Below, one piece after another: positions 1-7,657 of a stretch of DNA of 41,110 nt. A model generated the notes under the pieces. That model saw nothing but the letters and a program-made list of their open reading frames with translations, was not told the origin of the DNA and searched no databases. Position numbers and translations under genes: made by a program. Origin of the DNA: Desulfovibrio desulfuricans (GTDB lineage Bacteria > Desulfobacterota > Desulfovibrionia > Desulfovibrionales > Desulfovibrionaceae); NCBI GenBank assembly GCA_015062205.1, contig SUVB01000036.1:1-41110 (forward strand), in the 5' to 3' direction. How positions within the stretch are numbered: position 1 is the first letter of the stretch; every line of letters begins with the position of its first letter.

Positions 1-2
1 AG

Positions 3-104
3 ACCACGATGACAGCAATTTCAAAATCGAAGGCGAATGACAATTTTCATGGTTTCTCTGTCCGATGTGTGGCTTCAGCCGCAATCGCCTGCTTTAGCAG
101 TTAA
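3..104 (+). CDS. C-terminal end of a FISUMP-like (C-type-lectin-like) protein, partial
   Basis: An open frame enters from the left edge and stops at TAA 102-104, giving about 33 residues. Its middle reads NDNFHGFSVRCVAS. The GFSVRCV string is the typical C-terminal signature of the Fibrobacter succinogenes major paralogous (FISUMP) domain, a C-type-lectin-like fold found in surface and secreted proteins. The last residues (IACFSS) come from a CCTGCTTTAGCAG element that is repeated in the hairpin just downstream, so the natural C-terminus may have been altered. Nothing of the catalytic or binding surface is visible. FISUMP-type proteins are sometimes targets of diversity-generating retroelements, which this fragment alone cannot show. 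The reading depends on one short motif. Confidence 0.45.
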   Translation, partial: TTMTAISKSKANDNFHGFSVRCVASAAIACFSS

Positions 105-138
105 AGGAAGCCACCTGCTTTAGCAGGTGGAGAATTCA
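88..138. repeat. Hairpin and direct repeat resembling an IS200/IS605-type end
   Basis: CCACCTGC (111-118) and GCAGGTGG (123-130) form a perfect 8-bp stem with a TTTA loop. It is preceded by GGAAG and followed by AGAATTCAC. The 13-mer CCTGCTTTAGCAG occurs twice, at 88-100 and 114-126. A subterminal palindrome preceded by GAAG and followed by TTCAC resembles, from memory, the right end of IS200/IS605 elements. No transposase or TnpB gene is visible in the window. There is no T-run after the stem, so a simple terminator is less likely. A hairpin belonging to a diversity-generating element is another possibility. Confidence 0.4.
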
Positions 139-144
139 CTAATG

Positions 145-173
145 TTGATAGAGATAGTAATTATTGCTACAAA
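145..173 (+). promoter_or_regulatory. Possible sigma-70 promoter of the PAS-like gene
   Basis: TTGATA (145-150), a 17-base spacer and TACAAA (168-173). The predicted start of transcription near 180 would leave almost no leader ahead of the ribosome-binding site, so this is weak. Confidence 0.25.
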
Positions 174-193
174 CACTAAAAAGGAGATTGAAA

Positions 194-535
194 ATGACCG
201 ATGAAGAAATCATCAATGCGTTTCACGCCATGTGGGACAATTTCCCCGAGCCCGTGACCATCACACAAAAAAGCAGGGAAATGATTGCCGTTAACAAGGC
301 TGCTGAAAATGCCGGACTGAAGCCCGGCATAAAATGTTCTTCCATCGGCAAGCCTGAAGACCACAAAGGCTGTCTTTGCAACAAAGCGATTGACAGCGGC
401 CGGGCAATCGGCGTCTCCTATGAAGGGCCGTTCGGCAGAGCGTGCGGATACTGGATTCCCGTGTCCGGCCGCCCTGAATGGATTATCCATTTCAGCGCCG
501 GCAGGGCCTGCAAGTATGAGGCATTGCAACGGTAG
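194..535 (+). CDS. Small cysteine-containing PAS-like protein
   Basis: A 113-residue soluble protein. ATG 194 is chosen because AAAAAGGAG lies just ahead; an in-frame TTG at 164 has no such site. Residues 10-40 (FHAMWDNFPEPVTIT ... REMIAVNKAAE) look like the start of a PAS domain. This is followed by a KPGIKC ... CLC stretch and a GPFGRACGYWIPV strand-like segment. Cysteines lie at 48, 60, 62, 84 and 106; the CLC pair with C48 could bind a metal or heme, or be redox active. There is no output domain, transmembrane segment or signal peptide. It stands alone, facing the LpdD-like pair, with a hairpin after the stop. A stand-alone sensor or adaptor is possible, but I do not recognise a characterised family. 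Confidence 0.7.
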   Translation: MTDEEIINAFHAMWDNFPEPVTITQKSREMIAVNKAAENAGLKPGIKCSSIGKPEDHKGCLCNKAIDSGRAIGVSYEGPFGRACGYWIPVSGRPEWIIHFSAGRACKYEALQR

Positions 536-556
536 GGTGCGGACAGCGGGCGACAC

Positions 557-586
557 AAGGCCGGGGCAGTGCTTTGTCCCGGCCTT
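557..586 (+). terminator. Hairpin between convergent genes
   Basis: AAGGCCGGGGCA (557-568) pairs with TGTCCCGGCCTT (575-586): a 12-bp stem with one G-T pair and a 6-base loop, 21 bases after the PAS-like stop. There is no T-run, so it may act as a weak or Rho-assisted end. Confidence 0.4.
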
Positions 587-637
587 CGTGCAGTGCGAAA
601 AAAACGCGCCGGGCAGAGGCCCTGGCGCTGCTGCGCG

Positions 638-853
638 TCAGCGCGCGCCGTCCCGCGTGGGCGGGGGCAGGGGAAGCCCCCTGAAAATCAGCCGCGTGGC
701 GGCCTCGTCGGCCAGGTCGGCAACATCCATGAGCTTTTCCAGCAGCTCCAGGAGATAGTGACGGTCGTGCTCGCAACCGTCCTTGAAATCCGTCTCAAGT
801 TCGCCGGAGCGGATGTACTGTTCCAGTTCTTCCAGATCCTTCACTGTCAGCAT
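638..853 (-). CDS. Small acidic protein of unknown function, partner of the LpdD-like gene
   Basis: 71 residues starting MLTVKDLEELEQYIRSGELE. The start at 853 overlaps the stop of the upstream LpdD-like gene in the 7-base string ATGCTGA, and GAGGA precedes it, so the two are translationally coupled. The first 55 residues are helical and rich in Glu, Asp and Leu, with a DGCEHDRHYLLELLEKLMDV segment that could form an amphipathic helix pair. The tail is Pro- and Arg-rich. No signal peptide or membrane segment is present. I do not recognise the family. The coupling suggests it works with, or forms a complex with, the LpdD-like protein. Confidence 0.65.
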   Translation of the reverse strand: MLTVKDLEELEQYIRSGELETDFKDGCEHDRHYLLELLEKLMDVADLADEAATRLIFRGLPLPPPTRDGAR

Positions 854-1200
854 GATGTTTCCTCGGTCAGTGCCGCAAGGCAGCGTTCCGTCAGGTCGCG
901 CACCATGATTTCGACCTGCAGCAGTTCCTCCGGGGTGATGGCGTCGTAGTGGATGCCCGCGCCCACGCAGACGGCGCACTGCAGCGCATCGGACAGCCGG
1001 CGCGCCGCCTCCAGAACCAGGGCGTCTTCCCTGTGCCCGGGCAGGGCCAGCAGCCGCGCCTCTCCGCCTGTGCCCGGCGCGGCCAGAGCCACAGCGCCCA
1101 GGTGCGCCGCGCCGCCGCTGAACAGGGCGAGCCAGTCGCGCCCCTGCCGCAGGAGGCGCAGCTGCAGGCGCAGGCGGCCATGCCGGGAGCTGAAATGCAT
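847..1200 (-). CDS. LpdD-like (prenylated-flavin chaperone-type) domain protein
   Basis: 117 residues. ATG 1200 has AAAAGGAAAC at a good distance. The motifs HLGAVALA (33-40), LPGHRED (53-59) and GAGIHYDAITPEE (80-92) match the small domain called LpdD-like in UbiD-type decarboxylase systems, such as the third subunit of gallate decarboxylase. Those proteins are thought to help maturation of, or delivery of prenylated FMN to, UbiD-like enzymes. The gene is coupled to a 71-residue partner. No ubiD or ubiX gene lies in the window, so a partner enzyme would have to be encoded elsewhere. The family call rests on motif memory, and the function is inferred. Confidence 0.6.
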   Translation of the reverse strand: MHFSSRHGRLRLQLRLLRQGRDWLALFSGGAAHLGAVALAAPGTGGEARLLALPGHREDALVLEAARRLSDALQCAVCVGAGIHYDAITPEELLQVEIMVRDLTERCLAALTEETSC

Positions 1201-1224
1201 ATTTGTTTCCTTTTAGGAATTTTC

Positions 1225-1253
1225 AGCTTATGAAGAACAGTCTGCGGCGTGAA
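1225..1253 (-). promoter_or_regulatory. Possible sigma-70 promoter of the LpdD-like pair
   Basis: On the minus strand: TTCACG (1253-1248), a 17-base spacer and TAAGCT (1230-1225), about 25 bases upstream of the start codon at 1200. Confidence 0.4.
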
Positions 1254-1380
1254 CCGGCAGACGCTAGGGGGCGTTTCTCTGCACTACCCGATGTAGGCCG
1301 GACTCGCAATACCCCGCAGGGCGGACAGGCCGCGCGCATGCGCCGCAGGAATCCGGCGTGCCTCCGGGCGTTGTTTCCTG

Positions 1381-1409
1381 TTGACCGGGAAAGGCCCTGT
1401 TTCTACACT
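1381..1409 (+). promoter_or_regulatory. Sigma-70 promoter of fhs
   Basis: TTGACC (1381-1386), a 17-base spacer and TACACT (1404-1409). This predicts a leader of about 80 bases before fhs. The GGCCC/GGGCC pair around 1393-1414 lies across the -10 and is probably incidental. The remaining 1201-1380 stretch shows no gene. Confidence 0.6.
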
Positions 1410-1494
1410 GGGCCGTGCGCAGCACTTTTGCAGTTCGGCCGAGAACACATGGAACCGGAATTCTCCACCTCTTTCTACCTCGTTGGGAGACGAC

Positions 1495-3270
1495 ATGACG
1501 CTTGACCCGACCCGGCATCCGGACTGGGAGATTGCTCAGGATGCGGAAAGCCGCATGAAGCCCTTTGAAGCCCTTGCGGAAGAGCTGGGGCTGGAACCTT
1601 CCGAGATGCAGCCCTTCGGACGCTATATGGGCAAGATAGAGCAGCAGGCCGTGCTGCGCCGCCTGGAAAACCGCCCTGACTGCAAATATGTGGATGTCAC
1701 CGCCATCACGCCCACCCCTCTCGGCGAGGGCAAATCCACCACAACCATCGGCCTGGTGCAGGGGCTGGCCCGGCGCGGCCTGCGCTCCTCGGCGGCCATA
1801 CGCCAGCCTTCGGGCGGTCCCACGATGGGCATGAAGGGCTCCGCCGCAGGCGGCGGCCTTTCGCAGTGCATCCCGCTGACGCCGTATTCCCTCAACTTTA
1901 CCGGCGACATTCACGCCGTGGGAGCTGCGCACAATCTGGCCATGACCGCGCTCACCGCCCGCATGCAGCATGAGCGCAACTATGACGACGCGAAGCTGCA
2001 GCGGCTTTCCGGCACGCGCCGCCTGAACATCGACCCCACAAGGGTGCACATGGGCTGGGTTCTGGATTTCTGCGCCCAGGCTCTGCGCAACGTCATCATA
2101 GGCATCGAGGGGGACGGCCGCCGCAACGACGGCTTCATGATGCGCTCGCATTTCGACATCACCGTGGCTTCGGAAGTCATGTCCATCCTCTCGCTCTCGC
2201 GCGATTTGCCGGATCTGCGGCGGCGCATGGGGCGCATCGTGCTGGCGCATGACCGCGACGGCAATCCCGTCACCACGGCCGATCTGGAAGTGGACGGCGC
2301 CATGACCGCCTGGCTGGTGGAAGCCGTCAAGCCCAACCTCATTCAGACCATTGAGGGACAGCCCGTGCTGGTGCATACCGGCCCCTTCGGCAACATCGCC
2401 CTCGGGCAGAGCTCCGTCATCGCGGACAGAGTGGCCCTCAAGCTCAGCGATATCCACGTGACGGAATCCGGCTTCGCCGCCGACATGGGCTTTGAGAAAT
2501 TCTGGAACCTCAAATGCCATTACAGCGGCCTCGTGCCGAACGCGGTGGTCATTGTGGCCACAGTGCGGGCGCTCAAGCGGCACGGCGGCGCGCCGCAACC
2601 CCGCCCCGGCCGGCCCCTGCCGGAAGAATATACGCGCGAGGACGTGGGCCTGGTGGAAGCCGGCTGCGCCAACCTGCTGCACCACATCGGCACGGTGCGC
2701 AAGTCCGGGGTGCCTTCCGTGGTCTGCATCAACAAATTCCATACCGATAAACCCGCGGAAATTGCCGCCATTCGGCGCATCTGCGAGGAAGCCGGCGCGC
2801 GCGCGGCGGTTTCCGACCACTGGGCGCGCGGCGGCGAGGGGGCGCTGGAACTGGCCGACGCCGTGCTGGACGCCTGCGGGGAGCAGGGAAACTTCCGACC
2901 GCTCTATGACTGGACGCTGCCGCTTGCCGAGCGTATTGAATGCGTAGCGCGCCAGGTCTACGGCGCGGACGGCGTGGACTTTGCGCCGCTCGCCATGCAG
3001 CGCCTCAGGGAATTGCAGGCCCGTCCCGATGTCGGCGAGTTGGGCGTGTGCATGGTCAAGACACAATACTCGCTTTCGGACAATGCGGCCCTGCTGGGCG
3101 CGCCCAGGGGCTGGCGGCTGCATGTGCGCGACATGCTGCTGTTCGGCGGGGCCGGGCTGGTGTGCCCGGTGTCCGGAGACATCAGCCTGATGCCCGGCAC
3201 GGGTTCCAGCCCCGCATTCCGCAAGATTGACGTGGATGTGGAGACGGGCAGGGTCACAGGCCTGTTCTGA
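1495..3270 (+). CDS. fhs: Formate--tetrahydrofolate ligase
   Basis: Joins formate to tetrahydrofolate with ATP to make 10-formyl-THF. This is the entry step of the methyl branch of one-carbon metabolism, in the cytoplasm. 591 residues, full length for the family. ATG 1495 (MTLDPTRHPDWEIAQ) is preceded by GGGAG; upstream in-frame codons lack conserved sequence. The nucleotide-binding motif TPTPLGEGKST is at 72-82, followed by conserved blocks such as GMKGSAAGGG and NLIQTIEGQPVLVHTGPFGNIA. Later conserved parts include CINKF and the C-terminal DISLMPGTGSSPAF. It is monocistronic with its own promoter. It feeds the same folate pool used by MetH at 20078. Assignment is secure. Confidence 0.97.
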   Translation: MTLDPTRHPDWEIAQDAESRMKPFEALAEELGLEPSEMQPFGRYMGKIEQQAVLRRLENRPDCKYVDVTAITPTPLGEGKSTTTIGLVQGLARRGLRSSAAIRQPSGGPTMGMKGSAAGGGLSQCIPLTPYSLNFTGDIHAVGAAHNLAMTALTARMQHERNYDDAKLQRLSGTRRLNIDPTRVHMGWVLDFCAQALRNVIIGIEGDGRRNDGFMMRSHFDITVASEVMSILSLSRDLPDLRRRMGRIVLAHDRDGNPVTTADLEVDGAMTAWLVEAVKPNLIQTIEGQPVLVHTGPFGNIALGQSSVIADRVALKLSDIHVTESGFAADMGFEKFWNLKCHYSGLVPNAVVIVATVRALKRHGGAPQPRPGRPLPEEYTREDVGLVEAGCANLLHHIGTVRKSGVPSVVCINKFHTDKPAEIAAIRRICEEAGARAAVSDHWARGGEGALELADAVLDACGEQGNFRPLYDWTLPLAERIECVARQVYGADGVDFAPLAMQRLRELQARPDVGELGVCMVKTQYSLSDNAALLGAPRGWRLHVRDMLLFGGAGLVCPVSGDISLMPGTGSSPAFRKIDVDVETGRVTGLF

Positions 3271-3425
3271 CCGACAAGGAGCGCATCCTGCGGTTTTCGC
3301 GGCAGCCGCGGCCTGCGGCGCGCCTCCGGAAAAGAGCGAGCAAAACGCCCGCCGGACATGTGCGGCCTGCCGCCATGCCGGGGCGGCGTGCCGTAGGCGT
3401 GGGCTGTCGGCGAAAGTGAAGCATC

Positions 3426-4661
3426 ATGTTGCGGGATATAGAAATATTCATTGACCATCTGAACACGGGCACAATGGCACTGCTTGCGGCGCTGTTGTTT
3501 TCCGTTTTGAGCCTGATACTCGTCTACACCTATTTCTTCCGCAAGACCTATCCGGGCTTCGGCCTTATGGCGGCGGCGCAGTGCATCTGGCCCGTGGGGC
3601 TGTTTTCCCATTTTTACATCATCATTGATGCGCAGCTTTCCCTCCTCCTCGGCGATTACCTGATGACGCTGCACGGCGTGCTGATGTACGCGGGGCTGGC
3701 GAAATTTGGAGGAGTGCAGTGCAAGAAAATGAATATGGTAAATATAGTGGCATACGCATGTTATGCTATTGCAATATATTATTTTATTTATATAAATTTT
3801 GATGAGCGCATACGCACATCGCTGTATTCCTTCTCTTTGTCGTTCATTGCCTGTATGATAGTAACAATCCCATATATCCATAAAAACTATCAGCGCTATG
3901 CGCCTGATACGCTGCTGATGGTTATATATTTCTGGGTAATGTGCATTTTCTTTGTCAGAGGGATGCATTCCGTTGTTGTTGATGATCTCATTTTGCAAAA
4001 TAATGAATTTATAGACAAATTTCTCCTGATTTCCATCATGATTGTTGGCCCCATTATACTGTTTGCCATTATTTCCATGACGTCATGCCGCATGGAAGGC
4101 GAACTGAATGACGCCTATCGGGAGCTGAAAAACCTTTCGCAGACCGACCCCCTGACTCAGGTGGCCAACAGAGGCAGATTTGACGAGGTCTACGGCCTTG
4201 AATGGCGGCGGGCCGCCCGCAACGGCAGCCTGCTGGCCGTGGCCATACTGGATGTGGACAATTTCAAGCGCTACAACGATACCAACGGCCATCAGGCCGG
4301 GGACGAGTGCCTGCGCCTCGTGGGGCGCGCCCTGAAGCGCTGCATGACCAGGGCGGGCGAACTGGTGGCCCGCTACGGCGGCGAAGAGTTCGCCTTCATC
4401 CTGCCCAATCTGGACTGCAATGCGGCACGCACTGTGGCCGAGAGCGTCAGAAAAGCCGTGGAAGAGCTGCGCATTCCGCGTTCCTCCTGTGATACGAAGC
4501 ACTGCGTGACCGTGAGCATTGGCGTTGCCTCGCGGCAGGTGCATCATGAGGAGTGCAGGGACGCCCTGCTCGGCGAAGCGGACAAGGCCCTGTACCAGGC
4601 CAAGGCTTCCGGCAAGAATGCCGTCGTCGTTTTTGAGGGCAGGGCGGCGGACGAAGCATAG
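3426..4661 (+). CDS. Membrane-bound GGDEF diguanylate cyclase
   Basis: 411 residues. Residues 15-220 hold about seven hydrophobic segments, an integral-membrane sensor of unassigned type. The GGDEF domain follows from about 235 (LSQTDPLTQVANRGRFDE). The signature is GGEEF at 318-322 and the metal-binding DVDNFKRYND is intact, so cyclic-di-GMP synthesis is expected. The inhibitory I-site, normally RxxD nine residues before GGEEF, reads RAGE (309-312), which may loosen product inhibition. Bases about 3715-4090 in the membrane part are strikingly AT-rich, while the GGDEF part matches the window. The Shine-Dalgarno ahead of ATG 3426 is weak. No neighbour suggests its signal. Confidence 0.93.
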   Translation: MLRDIEIFIDHLNTGTMALLAALLFSVLSLILVYTYFFRKTYPGFGLMAAAQCIWPVGLFSHFYIIIDAQLSLLLGDYLMTLHGVLMYAGLAKFGGVQCKKMNMVNIVAYACYAIAIYYFIYINFDERIRTSLYSFSLSFIACMIVTIPYIHKNYQRYAPDTLLMVIYFWVMCIFFVRGMHSVVVDDLILQNNEFIDKFLLISIMIVGPIILFAIISMTSCRMEGELNDAYRELKNLSQTDPLTQVANRGRFDEVYGLEWRRAARNGSLLAVAILDVDNFKRYNDTNGHQAGDECLRLVGRALKRCMTRAGELVARYGGEEFAFILPNLDCNAARTVAESVRKAVEELRIPRSSCDTKHCVTVSIGVASRQVHHEECRDALLGEADKALYQAKASGKNAVVVFEGRAADEA

Positions 4662-4664
4662 CGC

Positions 4665-4698
4665 AAAAAAATGGGCATATGCAGGAGCACATGCCCAT
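4665..4698 (-). terminator. Rho-independent terminator of the ACT gene
   Basis: Read on the minus strand: ATGGGCAT (4698-4691) pairs with ATGCCCAT (4678-4671), with an inner TGC/GCA pair. The run of seven T (4671-4665) follows. It sits between the convergent diguanylate cyclase and ACT genes. Confidence 0.75.
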
Positions 4699-4721
4699 GA
4701 ATCCGTAAGGCGCGCCCCGCG

Positions 4722-5153
4722 TCAGATGGCGCAGAGGCGGTCCGAGGGGATGATCACAAAATTTTTGGCGCGCAGCACTTCCACGGCCCTGTCCGCCTTG
4801 TCGAAGCGGAAGATCATAATGGCGCTGTCCACATCGCGCTGCACAAGGGCGTACATATATTCCACATTGATGCCGTGTTCGGAAACGGCCTGCAGAACGG
4901 AATCCAGACCGCCGGGGTTGTCGGGCACTTCCACGGCCACAACGCTGGTGCGCCCGATGGTGAAGCCCTTTTCCTTGAGCACGGTCTTGGCCTTTTCCGG
5001 ATCGCAGACGATCATGCGCAGGATGCCGAAGTCGGACGTGTCTGCCAGGGACAGCGCGCGGATGTTGATGCCCGCCTCAGCCAGGGTATGCGTAACTTCA
5101 GCCAGGCGACCCGCCCGGTTTTCCAGAAAGACAGAAATCTGTTCCGTTTTCAT
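4722..5153 (-). CDS. Tandem ACT-domain protein
   Basis: 143 residues made of two ACT domains. The first starts MKTEQISVFLENRAGRLAEV (1-65); the second covers about 70-138 (TSVVAVEVPDNPGGLDSVL). ACT domains bind amino acids or other small ligands at domain interfaces. Proteins made only of ACT pairs are usually regulatory partners, and in related bacteria they often accompany phenylacetate-CoA ligase genes. ATG 5153 is chosen because AAGGA lies ahead and the fold starts there. The gene ends in a clear terminator and is the last gene of the leftward housekeeping run, behind tatA. The ligand is unknown. Confidence 0.88.
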   Translation of the reverse strand: MKTEQISVFLENRAGRLAEVTHTLAEAGINIRALSLADTSDFGILRMIVCDPEKAKTVLKEKGFTIGRTSVVAVEVPDNPGGLDSVLQAVSEHGINVEYMYALVQRDVDSAIMIFRFDKADRAVEVLRAKNFVIIPSDRLCAI

Positions 5154-5234
5154 GGCGTATCCTTTGGTTGACGGCGTTCGGGGCAGGGGCAAGCAGGCGT
5201 GTGACGCCCGGCGCTGCGGACCGGTTCGCCGGCG

Positions 5235-5444
5235 CTAGGCCTTGCGGCCGGTTTCGTCTGCGCCCGAGGGCTGCTTTTGGTCCTTGGGGGTAATGTCTAT
5301 CTCGTCCGGTTCGGATGAGGCACGACGGAAGTTGCGTATGGCCCTGCCCAAGCCGCCGCCGATTTCGGGCAGTTTTCTGGAGCCGAAAACAAGCAGAACG
5401 ACCACAAGAACAACCAGCAATTCAGGAACGCCGACGCCGAACAT
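5235..5444 (-). CDS. tatA: Sec-independent protein translocase subunit TatA/TatB-like
   Basis: 69 residues. One N-terminal transmembrane helix ([20 protein letters not shown], 1-20) is followed by the family hinge [20 protein letters not shown] and a charged, polar tail. This is the pore-forming or membrane-weakening subunit of the twin-arginine export pathway in the inner membrane. ATG 5444 has GGAGG at a good distance. The FG before the amphipathic helix (here [11 protein letters not shown]) is typical of TatA; no tatB or tatC gene is adjacent. It follows rho, 103 bases apart. Confidence 0.93.
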   Translation of the reverse strand: MFGVGVPELLVVLVVVLLVFGSRKLPEIGGGLGRAIRNFRRASSEPDEIDITPKDQKQPSGADETGRKA

Positions 5445-5547
5445 GCAATGAGCCTCCGTTGGGGATGGGCTTGCGCCAAATACAGCAAGAAGATAAGCGT
5501 TGGGGCACGCCAGGTCAAGCCGCGCCGCCGTCCGCATCCGCAGGGGG

Positions 5548-6843
5548 CTATTTGCCCATGGCGTTCATGAAGTCCTTGTTGGATTTGGTGCCGCGCATCT
5601 TGTCCAGCAGGAATTCCATGCTGTCGATGGGGGCCATGGGCGCCAGGATCTTGCGCAGTATCCACACGCGGTTGAGCACGTCTTCCGGCAGCAGCAGGTC
5701 TTCCTTGCGCGTGCCGGTGCGGTTGATGTCGATAGCGGGGAAGACGCGTTTCTCGGAGAGATGCCTGTCGAGGTATATCTCCATATTGCCGGTGCCCTTG
5801 AATTCCTCGAAAATCACCTCGTCCATGCGGGAGCCGGTGTCGATGAGCGCCGTGGCGATGATGGTCAGGCTGCCGCCTTCCTCAATATTGCGGGCCGCGC
5901 CGAAGAAGCGCTTGGGCCGCTGCAGGGCGTTGGCGTCCAGACCGCCGGAGAGCACGCGCCCGGAGGAGGGCGTCACGGCGTTGTAGGCGCGCCCCAGCCG
6001 CGTGATGGAGTCAAGCAGGATGACCACGTCGCGCTTGCGCTCCACAAGTCGTTTTGCCTTTTCCAGCACCATTTCGCATACCTGCACATGGCGCTGCGGC
6101 GGCTCGTCAAAGGTGGAACTGATGACCTCGGCCTTGCGGACCGTGCGCTCCATGTCGGTGACTTCCTCGGGCCGCTCGTCAATGAGCAGCACGATGAGGT
6201 AGACATCAGGATTGTTGGCGTTGATGGCATTGGCCAGCGACTGCAGCAGGATGGTCTTGCCCGTGCGCGGCGGCGCGACGATCAGGCCGCGCTGCCCACA
6301 GCCGATGGGGGCCATGATGTCGATAACGCGGTTGGAAAGGTTTTTCTCGCCGTTTTCCATGACGAGCTGGCGGTCGGGATAGATGGGGGTGAGGTTGTCG
6401 AACAGGACAAGATTCTTGGCGTTTTCGGGCGGTTCAAAGCCGATTTCCGTCACCTTGAGCAGGGCGAAATAGCGTTCGCCCTCCTTGGGCGGGCGAATCT
6501 GGCCGGAAACGATGTCGCCCTTGCGCAGGGAGAAGCGCCGTATCTGCGAGGGGGAGACGTAGATGTCATCCGGGCCGGGCATGTAACTGCACAGCGGCGA
6601 GCGCAGAAAGCCGAAGCCGTCGGGCAGGATTTCCAGCACGCCATCGCCGTAAATGGCGCCGTTTTGCGAGGCGCAGGCGGAGAGCAGGGCGAAAATGAGC
6701 TCCTGTTTGCGCATGGAACTGGCGTTTTCAATTTCATACTGCTCCGCAAGTTCCATGAGTTCCTGCATGCTGCGCGTCTTCAAGTCCGTGAGGCTCAAGG
6801 CGCTGTCTGTCAACAGTGGGGATGTGGCTTTCTTTTTGCGCAT
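5548..6843 (-). CDS. rho: Transcription termination factor Rho
   Basis: 431 residues, the usual length without an insertion. An N-terminal helical region (1-60) leads into the RNA-binding cold-shock-like domain, with DGFGFLRSP at 75-83. The RecA-type ATPase follows. Its P-loop is APPRTGKT (190-197), where many Rho proteins have PPKAGKT. The Walker B region is [11 protein letters not shown], and the Q- and R-loop region contains [19 protein letters not shown]. The hexamer unwinds RNA:DNA at Rho-dependent terminators. It is preceded by carD, whose terminator at 6983-7018 suggests rho is mainly transcribed from its own promoter in 6844-6980. Assignment is secure. Confidence 0.98.
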   Translation of the reverse strand: MRKKKATSPLLTDSALSLTDLKTRSMQELMELAEQYEIENASSMRKQELIFALLSACASQNGAIYGDGVLEILPDGFGFLRSPLCSYMPGPDDIYVSPSQIRRFSLRKGDIVSGQIRPPKEGERYFALLKVTEIGFEPPENAKNLVLFDNLTPIYPDRQLVMENGEKNLSNRVIDIMAPIGCGQRGLIVAPPRTGKTILLQSLANAINANNPDVYLIVLLIDERPEEVTDMERTVRKAEVISSTFDEPPQRHVQVCEMVLEKAKRLVERKRDVVILLDSITRLGRAYNAVTPSSGRVLSGGLDANALQRPKRFFGAARNIEEGGSLTIIATALIDTGSRMDEVIFEEFKGTGNMEIYLDRHLSEKRVFPAIDINRTGTRKEDLLLPEDVLNRVWILRKILAPMAPIDSMEFLLDKMRGTKSNKDFMNAMGK

Positions 6844-6982
6844 GGTAATCCGATGTTTTTGCCGTGACGACGGTTACAACAGCAGCAGCGTGGATGCGCT
6901 GCCGCACAAGGAATAGATTGGTATTGGATGTTGGAAAGGATGTGTGAATTTGCGTTTAGACCATCTTGCGCCGCATGGCAAG

Positions 6983-7018
6983 GAAAAAATATGGTATGCC
7001 GCTCCGGCGGAAGCGCAT
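6983..7018 (-). terminator. Probable rho-independent terminator of carD
   Basis: On the minus strand: ATGCGCTTC (7018-7010), a 4-base loop, then GGAGCGGCAT closing a 9-bp stem with one bulged G. It is followed by ACCATATTTTTT (T-run 6989-6983). It lies 19 bases after the carD stop. Confidence 0.6.
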
Positions 7019-7036
7019 GCGGAAAGGCCGGACGCG

Positions 7037-7546
7037 TCACTCTTCCGCAGCTGCCGGCGGGGGCGCATAGATCGCAAGCAGTTCTTCGCGGATGTCGCCC
7101 TCTGCCATGTGCAGCACCTCCGCCAGTTCACCCGCCACAAGCCCCATGGCCTGCTCCTGCAGGCGGCGCTCGCCGAAGGAAAGTTCCTTGTTGCGGCCGA
7201 TAAGCAGCAACTCCCGCAGCACTTCGGCAACCACGGCCAGGTCGGGGCTTTTGAGGCGCTCGGAATATTCGCGGAAGCGGCGATTCCAGTTCTGGCCTGT
7301 AAAGACGGTCCTGTTACAGTCTGTGCGCAGCGAGTCCAGGATGGCGGCGGCCTTGTCCGCGGGGGTCAGCGTGCGCAGCCCCACGGAAGCGGCATTGCCC
7401 ACGGGCACCATCAGTGTGACGTTATTGGATCGGATGCGCACGATGTACAATTCACAGACCACATCGCCGACGGCCTTGCGGTCGATGCGCTCAATCTTGC
7501 CCACGCCCTGGGCCGGATATACAACAAGGTCGTCCGGAGTGAACAT
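7037..7546 (-). CDS. carD: CarD-family transcriptional regulator
   Basis: 169 residues from ATG 7546. The start MFTPDDLVVYPAQGVGKIERI is the classic CarD/TRCF RNA-polymerase-interacting domain (1-60). A helical DNA-binding domain follows (about 65-150: TPADKAAAILDSL ... NWNRRFREYSERLKS ... GERRLQEQAM). CarD binds the beta subunit of RNA polymerase and stabilises open promoter complexes. A GTG at 7558 has GTGAGG at a better distance (8 bases) and would add four residues; the conserved N-terminus argues for ATG 7546. The gene has its own likely promoter overlapped by a perfect palindrome. Confidence 0.92.
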   Translation of the reverse strand: MFTPDDLVVYPAQGVGKIERIDRKAVGDVVCELYIVRIRSNNVTLMVPVGNAASVGLRTLTPADKAAAILDSLRTDCNRTVFTGQNWNRRFREYSERLKSPDLAVVAEVLRELLLIGRNKELSFGERRLQEQAMGLVAGELAEVLHMAEGDIREELLAIYAPPPAAAEE

Positions 7547-7634
7547 TGCCGTCACCACAACACGCGCCTCACCAAAGCGCCGCCTGCAAACCGGAGCGGA
7601 TCTCGGACGCGAACCTCACAGAAATTCGGGATAA

Positions 7635-7649
7635 AGTCGGAATCCGACT
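7635..7649. promoter_or_regulatory. Perfect 15-bp palindrome in the carD leader
   Basis: AGTCGGA-A-TCCGACT, a 7-bp inverted repeat around one base. It lies directly after the predicted transcription start of carD. A further half-site AGTCGGG lies at 7674-7680 inside the promoter spacer. The position is that of an operator, or of a hairpin at the 5' end of the mRNA. Confidence 0.45.
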
Positions 7650-7657
7650 CTTCAGAC

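Noticed and set aside
1260..1494. Tetrahydrofolate riboswitch ahead of fhs
   Set aside because: I could not find the conserved core; only a promoter and a short GC hairpin are visible.
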